Assembly (NCBI GenBank): GCA_965555375.1
Contig: CBEWDL010000043.1
Coordinates: forward strand, 1-20,038
Direction: 5' to 3'
DNA length: 20,038 nucleotides
DNA from: CBDVBL01 sp965555375
Lineage (GTDB): Bacteria; Zixibacteria; MSB-5A5; UBA10806
This document shows, piece after piece, positions 1 to 8,363 of the stretch; position 1 is the first letter of the stretch; each line of letters begins with the position of its first letter. The notes beneath the pieces are model-generated. The model had not been told where the DNA came from, did not search any database, and was given only the letters and a program-made list of their open reading frames with translations. Both the position numbers and the translations under genes were made by a program.

Positions 1-1353
1 GGTAAAATAATCCTTGATCTTGGTCGTGGTGTTTATCCTCGGAATGTGAGAGAAATAAAATTTATCGATATCCGAAAGGCCGGCTTTGTAAAAGGTTTCC
101 AGATAGAATCTGGCCCTCGCCGCCGAAAGTGGCAACGTGGGATAGAGCCGTCGCAGAAGCGCCGGGCGCCAGGTGGAATCGGGATCTTTGGCCCAGAATC
201 TGCGGATTAGAGTTTCCTTGAAAATATCGTATCCGGCCAGAATTTCATCGGCACCCTCGCCGGTTAGAACCACCTTGAAATCGTTCCGCCTGACCAGACC
301 GGAGAGCATATAAAGCGGCGTGGGGGCGGTTCGGAGAATGGGGCGTTCGGTGTGCCAGATAACCTTCGGGAAATTCAGGGCTATATCATGATAGGTGCAC
401 TCTATTTGATGGTGGTTGGTGCCAAGAAATTCTGACATCTGCTTTTGATAGCCGGATTCGTCGTAGGCCTTGTCATGAAAAGCAATGGAGAAGCTCTCCA
501 CCCTTGTATCGGTGAAGTTTTTTATCAGGGCCGTGGTCGCCGATGAATCCAGCCCGCCGGAGAGGTAGGCCCCGACCGGAACGTCCGCTCTCAGCCGCAG
601 CCTGACGGCATCCACCAACAGAGCGTGAAGCTCCTCGGCCCAGGAATCGAGGCTTCTTTTCCGGTCGAAGCTCTCGGGAAACTCCATCCGCCAATAGCGT
701 CCGGTGCTGACTTTGCCGTCTCTGATTTCAATAAATGAGCCCGCCTCTAATTCGTTGATGTTTTCAAAAGCGGTTCGGGGCGGCGCCGTGGTCCACCAGG
801 TGAATATCTCGTCCAGCCCCAATAGATCCAGTTTCCTGGGGATCGAGCTCTGGCAGAAGATCGATTTTATCTCCGAGGCGAAATAGAAACGACCGTTATG
901 AGTCGTGTAAAAAACCGGCCTGATTCCCAGCCTATCCCGGGCGATGAATAAAGATCCGGCCTTTTTATCGTAGATGGCAAATGCGAATTGGCCATTGAAG
1001 CGGTTCATGCAGCCTTTGCCCCACTGTTCGTAGGCATGGACGATAACCTCGGTATCTGACCGGGTCTTAAACGCGTGTCCCAGTTTTTCAAGTTGCTGAC
1101 GCAGTTCTATATAATTGAATATTTCGCCATTGAAGGTGATCCAGATGGTGCCATCTTCGTTGCACAGAGGCTGCGAGCCGGTGGCCAGATCGATTATTGA
1201 TAGACGCGCCTGCCCCAGGACACATTTGTTGTCGAGATAGACGCCGAACTCGTCCGGCCCTCGATGGCGGATGATATTAACCATGCGCCCGATAAGCTCT
1301 CTGTTTGGGGGCGCTTCTCCTCGAAGTTGAAAATATCCCGCTATGCCGCACAT
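1..1353 (-). CDS. asnB: Asparagine synthase (glutamine-hydrolysing)-type amidotransferase, partial
   Basis: Codon-by-codon reading of the minus strand gives 451 residues without a stop; the C-terminus lies beyond the left edge. The protein starts Met-Cys-Gly-Ile-Ala, so Cys2 is the N-terminal nucleophile of the class II glutaminase domain, followed by the RHRGPDE and FNGEIFNY motifs. The synthetase domain carries the pyrophosphate loop SGGLDSS at residues 265-271 and TGEGADEI at 364-371. The family takes ammonia from glutamine and amidates an adenylated carboxylate. Full-length members are usually over 600 residues, so roughly a quarter is missing. It lies 85 bp downstream of the acyl-CoA ligase in the same direction. 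In exosortase-A loci such proteins are annotated as system-associated amidotransferases (established knowledge), so it more likely modifies a surface glycan or lipid than makes free asparagine. No strong Shine-Dalgarno directly precedes the ATG; an AGGAGG lies about 40 nt upstream. Confidence 0.93.
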   Translation of the reverse strand, partial: MCGIAGYFQLRGEAPPNRELIGRMVNIIRHRGPDEFGVYLDNKCVLGQARLSIIDLATGSQPLCNEDGTIWITFNGEIFNYIELRQQLEKLGHAFKTRSDTEVIVHAYEQWGKGCMNRFNGQFAFAIYDKKAGSLFIARDRLGIRPVFYTTHNGRFYFASEIKSIFCQSSIPRKLDLLGLDEIFTWWTTAPPRTAFENINELEAGSFIEIRDGKVSTGRYWRMEFPESFDRKRSLDSWAEELHALLVDAVRLRLRADVPVGAYLSGGLDSSATTALIKNFTDTRVESFSIAFHDKAYDESGYQKQMSEFLGTNHHQIECTYHDIALNFPKVIWHTERPILRTAPTPLYMLSGLVRRNDFKVVLTGEGADEILAGYDIFKETLIRRFWAKDPDSTWRPALLRRLYPTLPLSAARARFYLETFYKAGLSDIDKFYFSHIPRINTTTKIKDYFT

Positions 1354-1438
1354 AATTTAGCTCTAAACCGCAAACGATTTGATTTCTGCTTCCTCCTGGA
1401 TTGTAAGAACCTGAAGGGGTGATCGGTACGAATTCTGG

Positions 1439-2950
1439 CTACTTTTTCAATATTTTCCCGGATTCCGATTTAGGAAGGCTTGCAACCATCTCAATATATT
1501 TGGGCAACATTAAATCCTCGAGGTTATCCCGGCAGTGATGAATGATATCATTGATCGATATTTTTGATCCGTTGCGAATTACAACTTCCGCCTTGATGGC
1601 GTTGCCCAGGATTTCATCCGGAACCGGCGTGACCCTGGCATCGACCACGTCCTCGATCTGATAGAGAACGTTCTCGATTTCCTTGGGAGAAACCCTCTCC
1701 CCGCGGCTTTTGATGATATCATCCATGCGCCCCAGGAAATAGAGAAAACCATCCTTATCTATTCTGAATAGATCTCCGGTGTAAAGCGTTGTCTCCCAGG
1801 GATACTTCCCGGGCTTGAGGACTCTGGCGGTGCCCTCGGGATCGTTCCAGTAGCCCCGCATGACATTCGAACCTCTGACGACCAGCTCTCCCACTGCATC
1901 CCGTTCCCGGATATTGCCATTATCATCCACGACGTAAACCTCGGTATTAGGCATGGCTATACCGACGGAGTCGGGTTTTTTTTCAATCAGATTGGGCGGC
2001 AGATAGGCGACCCGCTTGCATTCGGTCAATCCGTACATCGAGTATACCCTGGCATTGGGGAAGATTCTCTTCAGCCTCGGAATGTAGCTTGGCGGCAGCG
2101 CCGCTCCGGTATTGCTTATATAGCGGACATATGTCAGGTTTTTCTTTTCCAGGCCCTCCATCTGTAAGAAAATGGCCATCATGGTCGGGACGCATGGAAG
2201 CCCGGTTATCCGCCTGGATCGTATCAGCTTTATCAACTTGAACGGATAGCCGAATTTCTTCTCCAGAACCACGGTGCCGGAGAAGAGAAACGACATCAAC
2301 ACCTGATATAAACCGTAGTCAAAAGATAGCGGCAGTACGCAAAGGACTATATCGGAGGTCACGTTCTCCAGATATTGTGTAATAGATCTGGCGGCGGTGA
2401 CCATATTCCGGTGGGTAAGGGTTACGCCCTTGGGATCGCCGGTTGATCCCGAGGTGTAGATTATGGCTGCCAGGTCGAGATCGATGATGCGGAGGTGCGG
2501 GGGTTCGGAATCCTGCTCGACGATTTCATGAAAGGGAATGGCCGATTGGGCGCCCTTATCAATGGTCAAAACGGGCGGAAGATCGGTCTGTTTTTTGAGT
2601 TCGTTCAGCATCTCGATTTTGGAATTGTCGGTTATGATGAAGGCCGGGGAGCAGTTTTTCAGAATATACAGGAATTTATTGGATTTGATCGTCTGATTTA
2701 CAACGGAGAAAGCCCCTCCAGCCAGCAGGGTCCCGAAAATCGAGATGACCGTCTCCGGATTGTTTTCAAGATAAGTTATGACACGATCACCCTTTTTTAT
2801 CCCGTTTTTGCGGAAGAAAGCGGCCAGGTTGCGGGAATATCTGTGCAACTGGCCATAACTGTAGGCATCATCCCCGAAATACAGGGCGGTTTTGTCGGGG
2901 TAGTCCCTCGCGGATTTCAACAGAAAGTCACTCAGTAGATAAGTATTCAT
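1439..2950 (-). CDS. AMP-forming acyl-CoA ligase / adenylating enzyme, exosortase-associated type
   Basis: 503 residues of the ANL (AMP-binding) superfamily. The phosphate-binding loop YTSGSTGDPKG is at 165-175, YGLTE at 306-310, TGD at 391-393, the hinge region with GRMDDIIKSRGERV follows, and the C-terminus ends PKSESGKILKK with the probable catalytic lysine near 499. The length is complete for the family. Members activate a carboxylic acid as acyl-AMP and pass it to CoA or a carrier protein. A ligase of this kind together with an amidotransferase is recurrent in exosortase-A/EPS clusters (established knowledge), which the exosortase at 8969-9820 supports. No acyl carrier protein gene is visible beside it. 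It is transcribed away from the epimerase and is probably co-transcribed with the amidotransferase 85 bp downstream. The substrate cannot be told from sequence; fatty, amino or hydroxy acids are all possible. Confidence 0.9.
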   Translation of the reverse strand: MNTYLLSDFLLKSARDYPDKTALYFGDDAYSYGQLHRYSRNLAAFFRKNGIKKGDRVITYLENNPETVISIFGTLLAGGAFSVVNQTIKSNKFLYILKNCSPAFIITDNSKIEMLNELKKQTDLPPVLTIDKGAQSAIPFHEIVEQDSEPPHLRIIDLDLAAIIYTSGSTGDPKGVTLTHRNMVTAARSITQYLENVTSDIVLCVLPLSFDYGLYQVLMSFLFSGTVVLEKKFGYPFKLIKLIRSRRITGLPCVPTMMAIFLQMEGLEKKNLTYVRYISNTGAALPPSYIPRLKRIFPNARVYSMYGLTECKRVAYLPPNLIEKKPDSVGIAMPNTEVYVVDDNGNIRERDAVGELVVRGSNVMRGYWNDPEGTARVLKPGKYPWETTLYTGDLFRIDKDGFLYFLGRMDDIIKSRGERVSPKEIENVLYQIEDVVDARVTPVPDEILGNAIKAEVVIRNGSKISINDIIHHCRDNLEDLMLPKYIEMVASLPKSESGKILKK

Positions 2951-3318
2951 TTTTTCTATCTGAAAAAAGCAATAGTCTCCGCTCGAAAAAACATTCGGCA
3001 GCCAAGATAAATCAATCCATAACCGGTGTCAATTTCAAATTTCCCCGATTTTGCCGCCGATATCTGTATAATCGGAAAAAACTGATAATCGCTTTATTCA
3101 AAATCGATATCGCCAGAATCTCATCTGCGGTAAGGCAGGTCTGGTTTCGAAGAGGGCGAGCCGGGGCTGTCCGATTTGAGAGCCGAGGAACGTTTAATCG
3201 GCGCTTTCTTATTCTGACTTGCCCGGATAAGTGAATAAGGATATAAAAGCTATTATATGGGTAATCAAAGCGATGAATTAAGCCTCCCCAATTAAGAGCT
3301 TTCCGAGAATATTCCCCT

Positions 3319-3346
3319 TTGTATATTGAACCCCTGACTGTATAAT
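3319..3346 (+). promoter_or_regulatory. Putative sigma70-like promoter for the epimerase operon
   Basis: A perfect TATAAT at 3341-3346 is preceded by TTGTAT at 3319-3324 with a 16-nt spacer. The -35 element matches only three of six consensus positions. Its position, about 60 nt before the epimerase start, fits a promoter for the 3409-5423 genes. Confidence 0.45.
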
Positions 3347-3396
3347 AAATAGGTTTTTGCCGATTACTCAGGTGGAATATTTAAAGGGCGAGATTG

Positions 3397-3403
3397 AAGG
3401 AGG
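3397..3403 (+). promoter_or_regulatory. Shine-Dalgarno AAGGAGG fixing the TTG start at 3409
   Basis: AAGGAGG is followed by a 5-nt spacer and TTG at 3409. The alternative in-frame TTG at 3394 lies upstream of this site and would add five residues before the Rossmann strand, so 3409 is the better start. Confidence 0.8.
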
Positions 3404-3408
3404 TTTCA

Positions 3409-4332
3409 TTGCGGTTTCTGGTTACAGGGGGGGCCGGATTTATCGGCTCCAATATAGTCAAAGAGCTGGTTGAAAAGGGATACCAGGTCAGGGTTCTGGA
3501 TAATTTTGCCACCGGCCAGCGATCCAATATTGAACCCTATATTAAGAACATAGAGCTTATCGAGGGAGACATACGCGATTTCTGGACCGTGGTTAAAGCC
3601 ACCAAGGGTATCGACTATATCCTTCACCAGGCAGCCCTGCCATCGGTGCCGCGCTCAATCGATAACCCGTTGACCACGACGGAGGTAAATGTCAACGGCA
3701 CTTTGAATATTCTCGAGGCGGCGCGGTTTAATGAGGTCCGGCGGATTGTCTACGCTTCATCCTCATCGGTATACGGCGATTCCCCGGAGATGCCAAAAAA
3801 CGAGGACATGAAGCCGATGCCGAAATCTCCGTATGCCATAACCAAACTGGCGGGCGAGGAATACTGCATGAGCTTTTATAATCTTTACGGACTTGAGACC
3901 GTGGCTCTGAGATATTTCAATGTCTTCGGCCCCCGGCAAAATCCTTTTTCCCAGTATTCGGCAGTAATTCCTAAGTTTATCAGCATGCTCAAAAACGGAC
4001 AGAATCCGACTATCTGGGGGGACGGCAGCACATCGAGAGATTTCACCTATATAGACAATGTGGTCAATGCCAACATACTGGCCTGCGAAAAGAAGGCTGC
4101 CGTCGGCAACGTGATAAATATCGCCTGCAACAAGGCGTTCACGCTAAACGAGTTGGTGGAAAAGCTAAATGGAATCATGGGCACAAAGATCTCTCCAACC
4201 CATGGCACTGAGAAGATCGGGGATGTTAAACACTCGCTGGCCGATATCGAAAAAGCCAATAGTATACTCGGCTATAAGCCCCAGATTGACTTCGGGGAAG
4301 GTTTGAAGAAGACGGTTGAGTGGTTCAGTTGA
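3409..4332 (+). CDS. NAD-dependent sugar-nucleotide epimerase/dehydratase (SDR family)
   Basis: 307 residues from a TTG start chosen because of the AAGGAGG ribosome site just upstream. The Rossmann motif TGGAGFIG is at residues 6-13, a serine-rich SSSSVYG stretch lies near 117-123, and the catalytic YAITK puts Tyr142 and Lys146 in place. The segment around VPRSIDNP and NVNGTLNILEAA resembles extended SDR UDP-hexose and UDP-N-acetylhexosamine 4-epimerases (GalE/WbpP-like). These interconvert UDP-Glc(NAc) and UDP-Gal(NAc) in the cytoplasm, supplying precursors for polysaccharide repeats. It begins the 3409-5423 operon, with the GT2 gene 56 bp downstream. Substrate specificity is not readable, and a 4,6-dehydratase or reductase role in the same superfamily is possible though less likely. 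Confidence 0.9.
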   Translation: MRFLVTGGAGFIGSNIVKELVEKGYQVRVLDNFATGQRSNIEPYIKNIELIEGDIRDFWTVVKATKGIDYILHQAALPSVPRSIDNPLTTTEVNVNGTLNILEAARFNEVRRIVYASSSSVYGDSPEMPKNEDMKPMPKSPYAITKLAGEEYCMSFYNLYGLETVALRYFNVFGPRQNPFSQYSAVIPKFISMLKNGQNPTIWGDGSTSRDFTYIDNVVNANILACEKKAAVGNVINIACNKAFTLNELVEKLNGIMGTKISPTHGTEKIGDVKHSLADIEKANSILGYKPQIDFGEGLKKTVEWFS

Positions 4333-4388
4333 TTTGATATCCGGTCTGAAATCGCAAGAACGGCAGCTGCGTCTGTTGGCGGATCCCT

Positions 4389-5423
4389 ATGAATAATCAA
4401 GCTGAATACGAACGGCCGCTGATCAGCGTCGTCATTCCAGTTCGCAACGAGGAAAAATTCATCGGACAGACCCTGCAATATCTCATACAGCAAGATTATC
4501 CTCGGGAAAAGGTTGAGATAATCGTGGTCGACGGCCGCTCCGACGATTCCACCCGTCAGGTCATCGAGGATATCGCCGCCCGGGATGCTCGAATTAGACT
4601 ACTGGACAACCCCAAAAGGATATCGTCGGCGGCAAGAAATATAGGCGTGAAGGCGGCCACGGGAGATATTATCACTTTCATAGATGGTCACGTATATATC
4701 GACCGTGATCAGCTTTTGAGGAACACGGCTATCCTGATGAATGAAAGAAAAGTCTCCGTTTTGAGCCGGCCACAATTTCTTGATACACCGGATAATGGAT
4801 TTTTTCAGAAAGCTGTCGCCCTGGCAAGAAAATCGGCGTTCGGGCATGGACTCGATTCCACCATATATCTGGAGGAGGAAAAATTAGTCGATCCGACCTC
4901 ATCCGGGGCCAGCTATAAACGGGAGGTTTTCGAAAGAGCCGGTTATTTCGATGAAAGCTTCGATGCGGCTGAGGATGTTGAGTTCAATTTCCGTGTGAGC
5001 CGGGCCGGTTTTAAGTCTTTTACCTCGCCGAAACTGGCGGTTTATTATTATCCCAGAAACAGCTTAAGAGGTCTATTCAAACAGATGACGAGATACGGCG
5101 TCGGTCGCTTTCGGTTTTTGAGGAAGCACCACCAGGGAGTCTCGTCCGGGGCATTGCTCCTGGCCCTGTTTTATATCGGGCTGATTCTGCTGGTGCTCTT
5201 ATCCATCCTTTCAAATCGTCTACTCCCGGTCGCGGGGATATTTCTCGCTCTTTACGTTGCCGCTAACCTTGTAAGCAGCCTGATAGCGGCCTTAAAACGG
5301 GGTATCAAATACCTGCCGGTTCTGCCGTTAATCTACCTGACGATCCATTTCGGTCTGGCCTGGGGGTTTATCAATGAGGCATTAAGTCAGATTCGAGGAC
5401 CACGCCGGAAAATACTTCGTTAA
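4389..5423 (+). CDS. Glycosyltransferase family 2, ExoA-like, with C-terminal membrane segments
   Basis: 344 residues. A GT-A fold opens with ISVVIPVRNEE and VVDGRSDDST at 46-55; the metal-binding position reads Asp99-Gly-His rather than DxD, as is common in the ExoA/succinoglycan-type subfamily. Glu175-Asp176 in AAEDVEFN is the likely acceptor or catalytic-base region. Three hydrophobic spans near 245-265, 268-292 and 298-318 anchor the C-terminus in the inner membrane. ExoA-type enzymes transfer a sugar from a nucleotide donor to a lipid-linked oligosaccharide on the cytoplasmic face. It follows the epimerase by 56 bp on the same strand and probably shares its transcript. The start follows a weak GGCGGA element. 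The donor and linkage are unknown. Confidence 0.9.
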   Translation: MNNQAEYERPLISVVIPVRNEEKFIGQTLQYLIQQDYPREKVEIIVVDGRSDDSTRQVIEDIAARDARIRLLDNPKRISSAARNIGVKAATGDIITFIDGHVYIDRDQLLRNTAILMNERKVSVLSRPQFLDTPDNGFFQKAVALARKSAFGHGLDSTIYLEEEKLVDPTSSGASYKREVFERAGYFDESFDAAEDVEFNFRVSRAGFKSFTSPKLAVYYYPRNSLRGLFKQMTRYGVGRFRFLRKHHQGVSSGALLLALFYIGLILLVLLSILSNRLLPVAGIFLALYVAANLVSSLIAALKRGIKYLPVLPLIYLTIHFGLAWGFINEALSQIRGPRRKILR

Positions 5424-5450
5424 AGCATTATATCGCTTTGATCGGAATCG

Positions 5451-5494
5451 ATCGACAAGCTCTAGATTATGAAACTCTCTTCGGGCTTGTCGAT
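5451..5494. repeat. Perfect 10-bp inverted repeat with 24-nt loop
   Basis: ATCGACAAGC at 5451-5460 is matched by GCTTGTCGAT at 5485-5494. It starts 28 bp after the stop of the GT2 gene. There is no following T-run, so it is not a classical intrinsic terminator; it may still form a 3' hairpin or mark an old insertion edge. Confidence 0.5.
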
Positions 5495-5887
5495 AGTCTG
5501 GCAATTACATGGCTGCGCCAATCTAAGTTGCCGTGAAGCACAGGCCACGGACCCTCGTGTAACGAAGCGGCACAGGTGGCCAGACAGAAGAAAACATCCG
5601 GACGACCCCTTAAACTCCCTAGAACAATGAGTGCCTTCCCCCTCGAATCCCATTCTCTCCCCTTCATTGCTGAACCGCTTTGCGAATCAAGCCACAGGCT
5701 ACTAAATTCAATCAGCCTCCACGCGAATGGTGTGTAGTATGCTATGCAACTGTTGACTACGATGAATTAGATTAATCATTTTCTCCTTGTAAACTTTGAA
5801 TCCAACTTTTATGTTTCTGAGCCGTATTTATGGTTTCGCAATTGAAAAGAAGGAACCAAGAGCTTATTTCATCCGACTGAACCCCTG

Positions 5888-5961
5888 AGGCCAGACACGA
5901 CCGTTTGGTGGCATCAGGACCGCAACTGTAAAAATGCGAGGTCCAAAAAGCGTTGTGGCCT
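5888..5961. ncRNA. Nested inverted repeats, possible structured RNA
   Basis: Outer arms AGGCCA (5888-5893) and TGGCCT (5956-5961) are continued by CACG (5896-5899) with CGTTG (5951-5955, one bulge). Inside these, GGACC (5917-5921) pairs with GGTCC (5940-5944), and GCA (5922-5924) with TGC (5935-5937). The result is a two-part stem in about 74 nt. No known RNA family was recognised. The strand is undetermined, and chance pairing is possible. Confidence 0.25.
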
Positions 5962-6155
5962 TGAAACAGGAATCTGCTGTTCTGACAAAAAGAAATTATT
6001 CCAATGCTGCCACTCTCAACGCAGGCGATATGATGAATAGTTGGGGATCAATATAGTTCAGGCAGGAATATAAAACTTTTCGGAAGGGAAACCTCATCTG
6101 TAAACAAAGAGCCATTGAATCGCATTTTATACGCAACAATGTCGTACCGGCGTTC

Positions 6156-7793
6156 TTGCTTGTTCTGTTTTTCTCTCCCATAGCGTTTCAATTTCTAAGC
6201 AATTCCCTGATAGATCTAGCTGTTCGCTATGTCTTCTATGATGACGCTTTCTATTATCTAAAAATCGCTGATAATTTATACTCAAGAGGAATGAGTTCAT
6301 TCGATGGTATTCATTCCACAAATGGATATCACCCGCTCTGGTTAGTCGTTCTACTCCTTGTGCGTTCCGTCTCCAATATAGAGATTTTCCCGACGTTAGC
6401 CCTGGTATTACAGACGCTGTTTTTTGGCTTTACAGGCTTTTTACTTTATAAGCTAAGCTGTCTTTTACGTGAAACGGGATCTTATTCAAATCCGATGCCG
6501 ATAACGTCTTTGTTTATTCCCTCTGTAATTGTCGTTGCAAATCCGCTCTTATTTTTGATTGTGGTAAATGGGCTCGATACAAGTTTATCTATGTTTCTGC
6601 TTACAGGTTTTTTCTTATCGGCATTTGCAATTCACTATGGCAACGAGACATCGCCCGGCAAACGTGTATTATACCGTTTACATAATAAACCACTTATTCT
6701 CCTTGGCCTGGTCACCAGTGCTGCAACCGTCCTGGCAAGGTTAGATTACTTGATACCGGTATTATTTTCTCTTGGCTCGCTAACGATAGCGCGGTCGATT
6801 AAATCACGTAAAGCCGATCGGGTTTTTCTTATGATGACTATATCGACGGTTTCGATCATCTTTCTGTATATGGTAATGAACAAACTTTTATTTGATACTT
6901 TCATGCCTGTTTCGCGGATGGTCAAGCAAGAAGAGTTATTTTATGCCCTCTTTAATCTAAAATGGTACGGTGTAGCTACGGCTACTGCAAGCGTGTTTTG
7001 GCCAAATGCGCATTTCGTTTGGTTGGGCAACTACAAATTCATCGTTATAGGTTTAGCTCTATCATGTATTGCGCTGGGCTCGACGTATTTCACCTCAAAG
7101 TTTAGAGTTGCCCATACCATATTGATTTTGCAGGGGTGGGTTCATTCAATTGGATACCTGTCATTACAAAGCTCCGGGCCTGGCTATTATTATATCCCAA
7201 TTGTTATATCCTTATTATGGTCTATATACTTGATCATATTGGCCATTCGAAGGGTACTTAGAAAATCGCTTTTGAAAATATATGATTGGGCCATAAACGT
7301 GGCTCTTATTGTGCTTGTAATATCCGGCGGTTTAGGGTTCAACTTTGTACTCGATACGTATCGGCCAAAATACGAGTGGCGATATGATCGATTCGCGGCA
7401 GCGGAATGGATTTCTGACAATCTATCGCCGGACACGCGGATTGGGGCGTGGTGGGCAGGAACGCTCGGTTATACGGCAAAACAACCAATTATCAATCTGG
7501 ACGGGCTTGTTAACAATATTGAATTCGTTAGTATCTTGAAACAATGCGAATTGGGCAAGTACTTGATAGCTGAGCGAATTTTTTACATTGTAGATTATTT
7601 CCCTGTTTCCCCTTTGCGTGATAGCGTGAGGACATATGATGCATTTTTTTCCGATCGTTGTTGGTGGAAAACGCTGAGCGATCTTGACGCTTCAGGATAC
7701 AGGGTTGAGGTTACGCGGCATTGGCAGGACCCGCATCCTGGCCTGGGCCCTGATGCTGGGTACTATATTCTGAAGATTAAAAGGCGCTTTTGA
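6156..7793 (+). CDS. GT39-like multi-pass membrane glycosyltransferase
   Basis: 545 residues from a TTG at 6156. Ten or more hydrophobic spans are followed by a soluble C-terminal part. Near the N-terminus YDDAFYYLKIADN (acidic pair Asp29-Asp30) and NGYHPLW (56-62) occupy the first periplasmic loop, where GT39/ArnT/PMT enzymes carry their catalytic acidic residues. NGLDTS and ARLDYLIPV follow, and WWAGTLGYT with NLDGLVNN lies in the C-terminal part. The protein at 15110-16705 repeats the same blocks, so the two are paralogues. Such enzymes transfer a sugar from a polyprenyl-phosphate donor outside the cytoplasm. The frame is open back to 6057 and the extra residues look like a genuine N-terminus (basic stretch, then hydrophobic), but no ATG, GTG or TTG lies there, so the start is uncertain. 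The gene is clearly AT-richer than its neighbours, suggesting separate acquisition. Confidence 0.8.
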   Translation: MLVLFFSPIAFQFLSNSLIDLAVRYVFYDDAFYYLKIADNLYSRGMSSFDGIHSTNGYHPLWLVVLLLVRSVSNIEIFPTLALVLQTLFFGFTGFLLYKLSCLLRETGSYSNPMPITSLFIPSVIVVANPLLFLIVVNGLDTSLSMFLLTGFFLSAFAIHYGNETSPGKRVLYRLHNKPLILLGLVTSAATVLARLDYLIPVLFSLGSLTIARSIKSRKADRVFLMMTISTVSIIFLYMVMNKLLFDTFMPVSRMVKQEELFYALFNLKWYGVATATASVFWPNAHFVWLGNYKFIVIGLALSCIALGSTYFTSKFRVAHTILILQGWVHSIGYLSLQSSGPGYYYIPIVISLLWSIYLIILAIRRVLRKSLLKIYDWAINVALIVLVISGGLGFNFVLDTYRPKYEWRYDRFAAAEWISDNLSPDTRIGAWWAGTLGYTAKQPIINLDGLVNNIEFVSILKQCELGKYLIAERIFYIVDYFPVSPLRDSVRTYDAFFSDRCWWKTLSDLDASGYRVEVTRHWQDPHPGLGPDAGYYILKIKRRF

Positions 7794-8091
7794 GAGTGGA
7801 TTTTTCGGTCGGCACGATGGTCCCGCTATCAATATGGAATCTACCAGCCAGACCTCTATAAACTCGAATTTCCTTGTCAGACAACATATTGATCGGTTGA
7901 ATACAAAGATGATAGTTTTCGAAGTATATTGAGAACTGTTCGAATCCGACGGCCTGGCGTTGTTCCCATATCTGTGCGATAAGCTGCCATTGACCGGTGA
8001 CATCCTTTGGCGGAAAGAATGGAGTTATATACATAGATTTTAGCGATTTCATGTCTCTGGATAGCAAAAACGTTCCTACGATTACCGTCAT
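7777..8091 (-). CDS. Hypothetical 104-residue ORF, possibly a gene remnant
   Basis: An ATG-initiated minus-strand frame of 104 codons with natural-looking amino-acid composition (aromatic, charged and aliphatic residues mixed; segments such as WEQRQAVGFEQFSIYFENY). Its 3' end overlaps the convergent 6156-7793 gene by 17 bp. No Shine-Dalgarno is visible before the ATG, a stop lies shortly upstream, and I recognise no family. It could be the C-terminal remnant of a larger membrane-associated protein whose upstream part has decayed in 8092-8363, or a chance frame. Confidence 0.3.
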   Translation of the reverse strand: MTVIVGTFLLSRDMKSLKSMYITPFFPPKDVTGQWQLIAQIWEQRQAVGFEQFSIYFENYHLCIQPINMLSDKEIRVYRGLAGRFHIDSGTIVPTEKSTLKSAF

Positions 8092-8363
8092 CTTAACCAG
8101 ATGGCGTAGAAAAGTTCACGTAAGGGTTTACGATGAGTTATGGAAACGAAATCTCATTTGTTTTATCGGCGTTGTCGATGCCTCTCCAAGCTTATGAAGA
8201 AAGGCTCTGGAGAACTCGATTCGTCTGAGTGTTTAATGGATGCCTTTACCGAGGTTCTGGAACCGGAATTTCTTCGGCAAATATCATATTCCAGAAATCC
8301 AGCCAGCATTGTCCAGGCCTGTAGTAAAAGGGGGATTGCATCAAGCCATGAACAGAACTGCTT
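8092..8363. other. Short-ORF region, probably degenerate
   Basis: About 270 bp between the doubtful minus-strand ORF and the end of epsI. Several overlapping frames of 60-75 codons exist on both strands but none has a ribosome site or a recognisable motif. One minus-strand frame continues directly after the epsI stop. Nothing can be named with confidence. Confidence 0.4.

Larger units (their letters stand above)
2951..3408. other. Divergent intergenic region
   Basis: No convincing gene is seen between the minus-strand ligase and the plus-strand epimerase. The region is AT-rich at both ends and should hold promoters for both directions. Two short inverted repeats built on CCGATT...AATCGG occur (one with arms at 3171-3176 and 3196-3201); they are short and may be chance. 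A plus-strand promoter is proposed near 3319-3346. Confidence 0.6.
5424..6155. other. Long region without a convincing gene, possibly degenerate
   Basis: About 730 bp in which all six frames are broken into short pieces and no fragment was recognised. The overlapping minus-strand frames of about 60 codons around 5462-5667 lack family motifs. The region contains a perfect 10-bp inverted repeat (5451-5494) and a nested inverted repeat able to fold as RNA (5888-5961). From about 5700 it becomes AT-rich like the gene that follows. It may be decayed coding DNA left by an insertion, or a long leader of the 6156 gene. Confidence 0.5.

Noticed and set aside
5470..5640. Plus-strand frame with GCANLSC that recalls radical-SAM cysteines
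   Set aside because: Cysteine spacing is not CxxxCxxC, the frame is about 56 codons, and nothing following matches a radical-SAM barrel.
8166..8363. Possible readthrough extension of EpsI past its TAG (about 66 further codons in frame)
   Set aside because: EpsI has its full expected domain before the TAG, and the extension has basic/Ser-rich composition with no known domain; chance opening is more likely.
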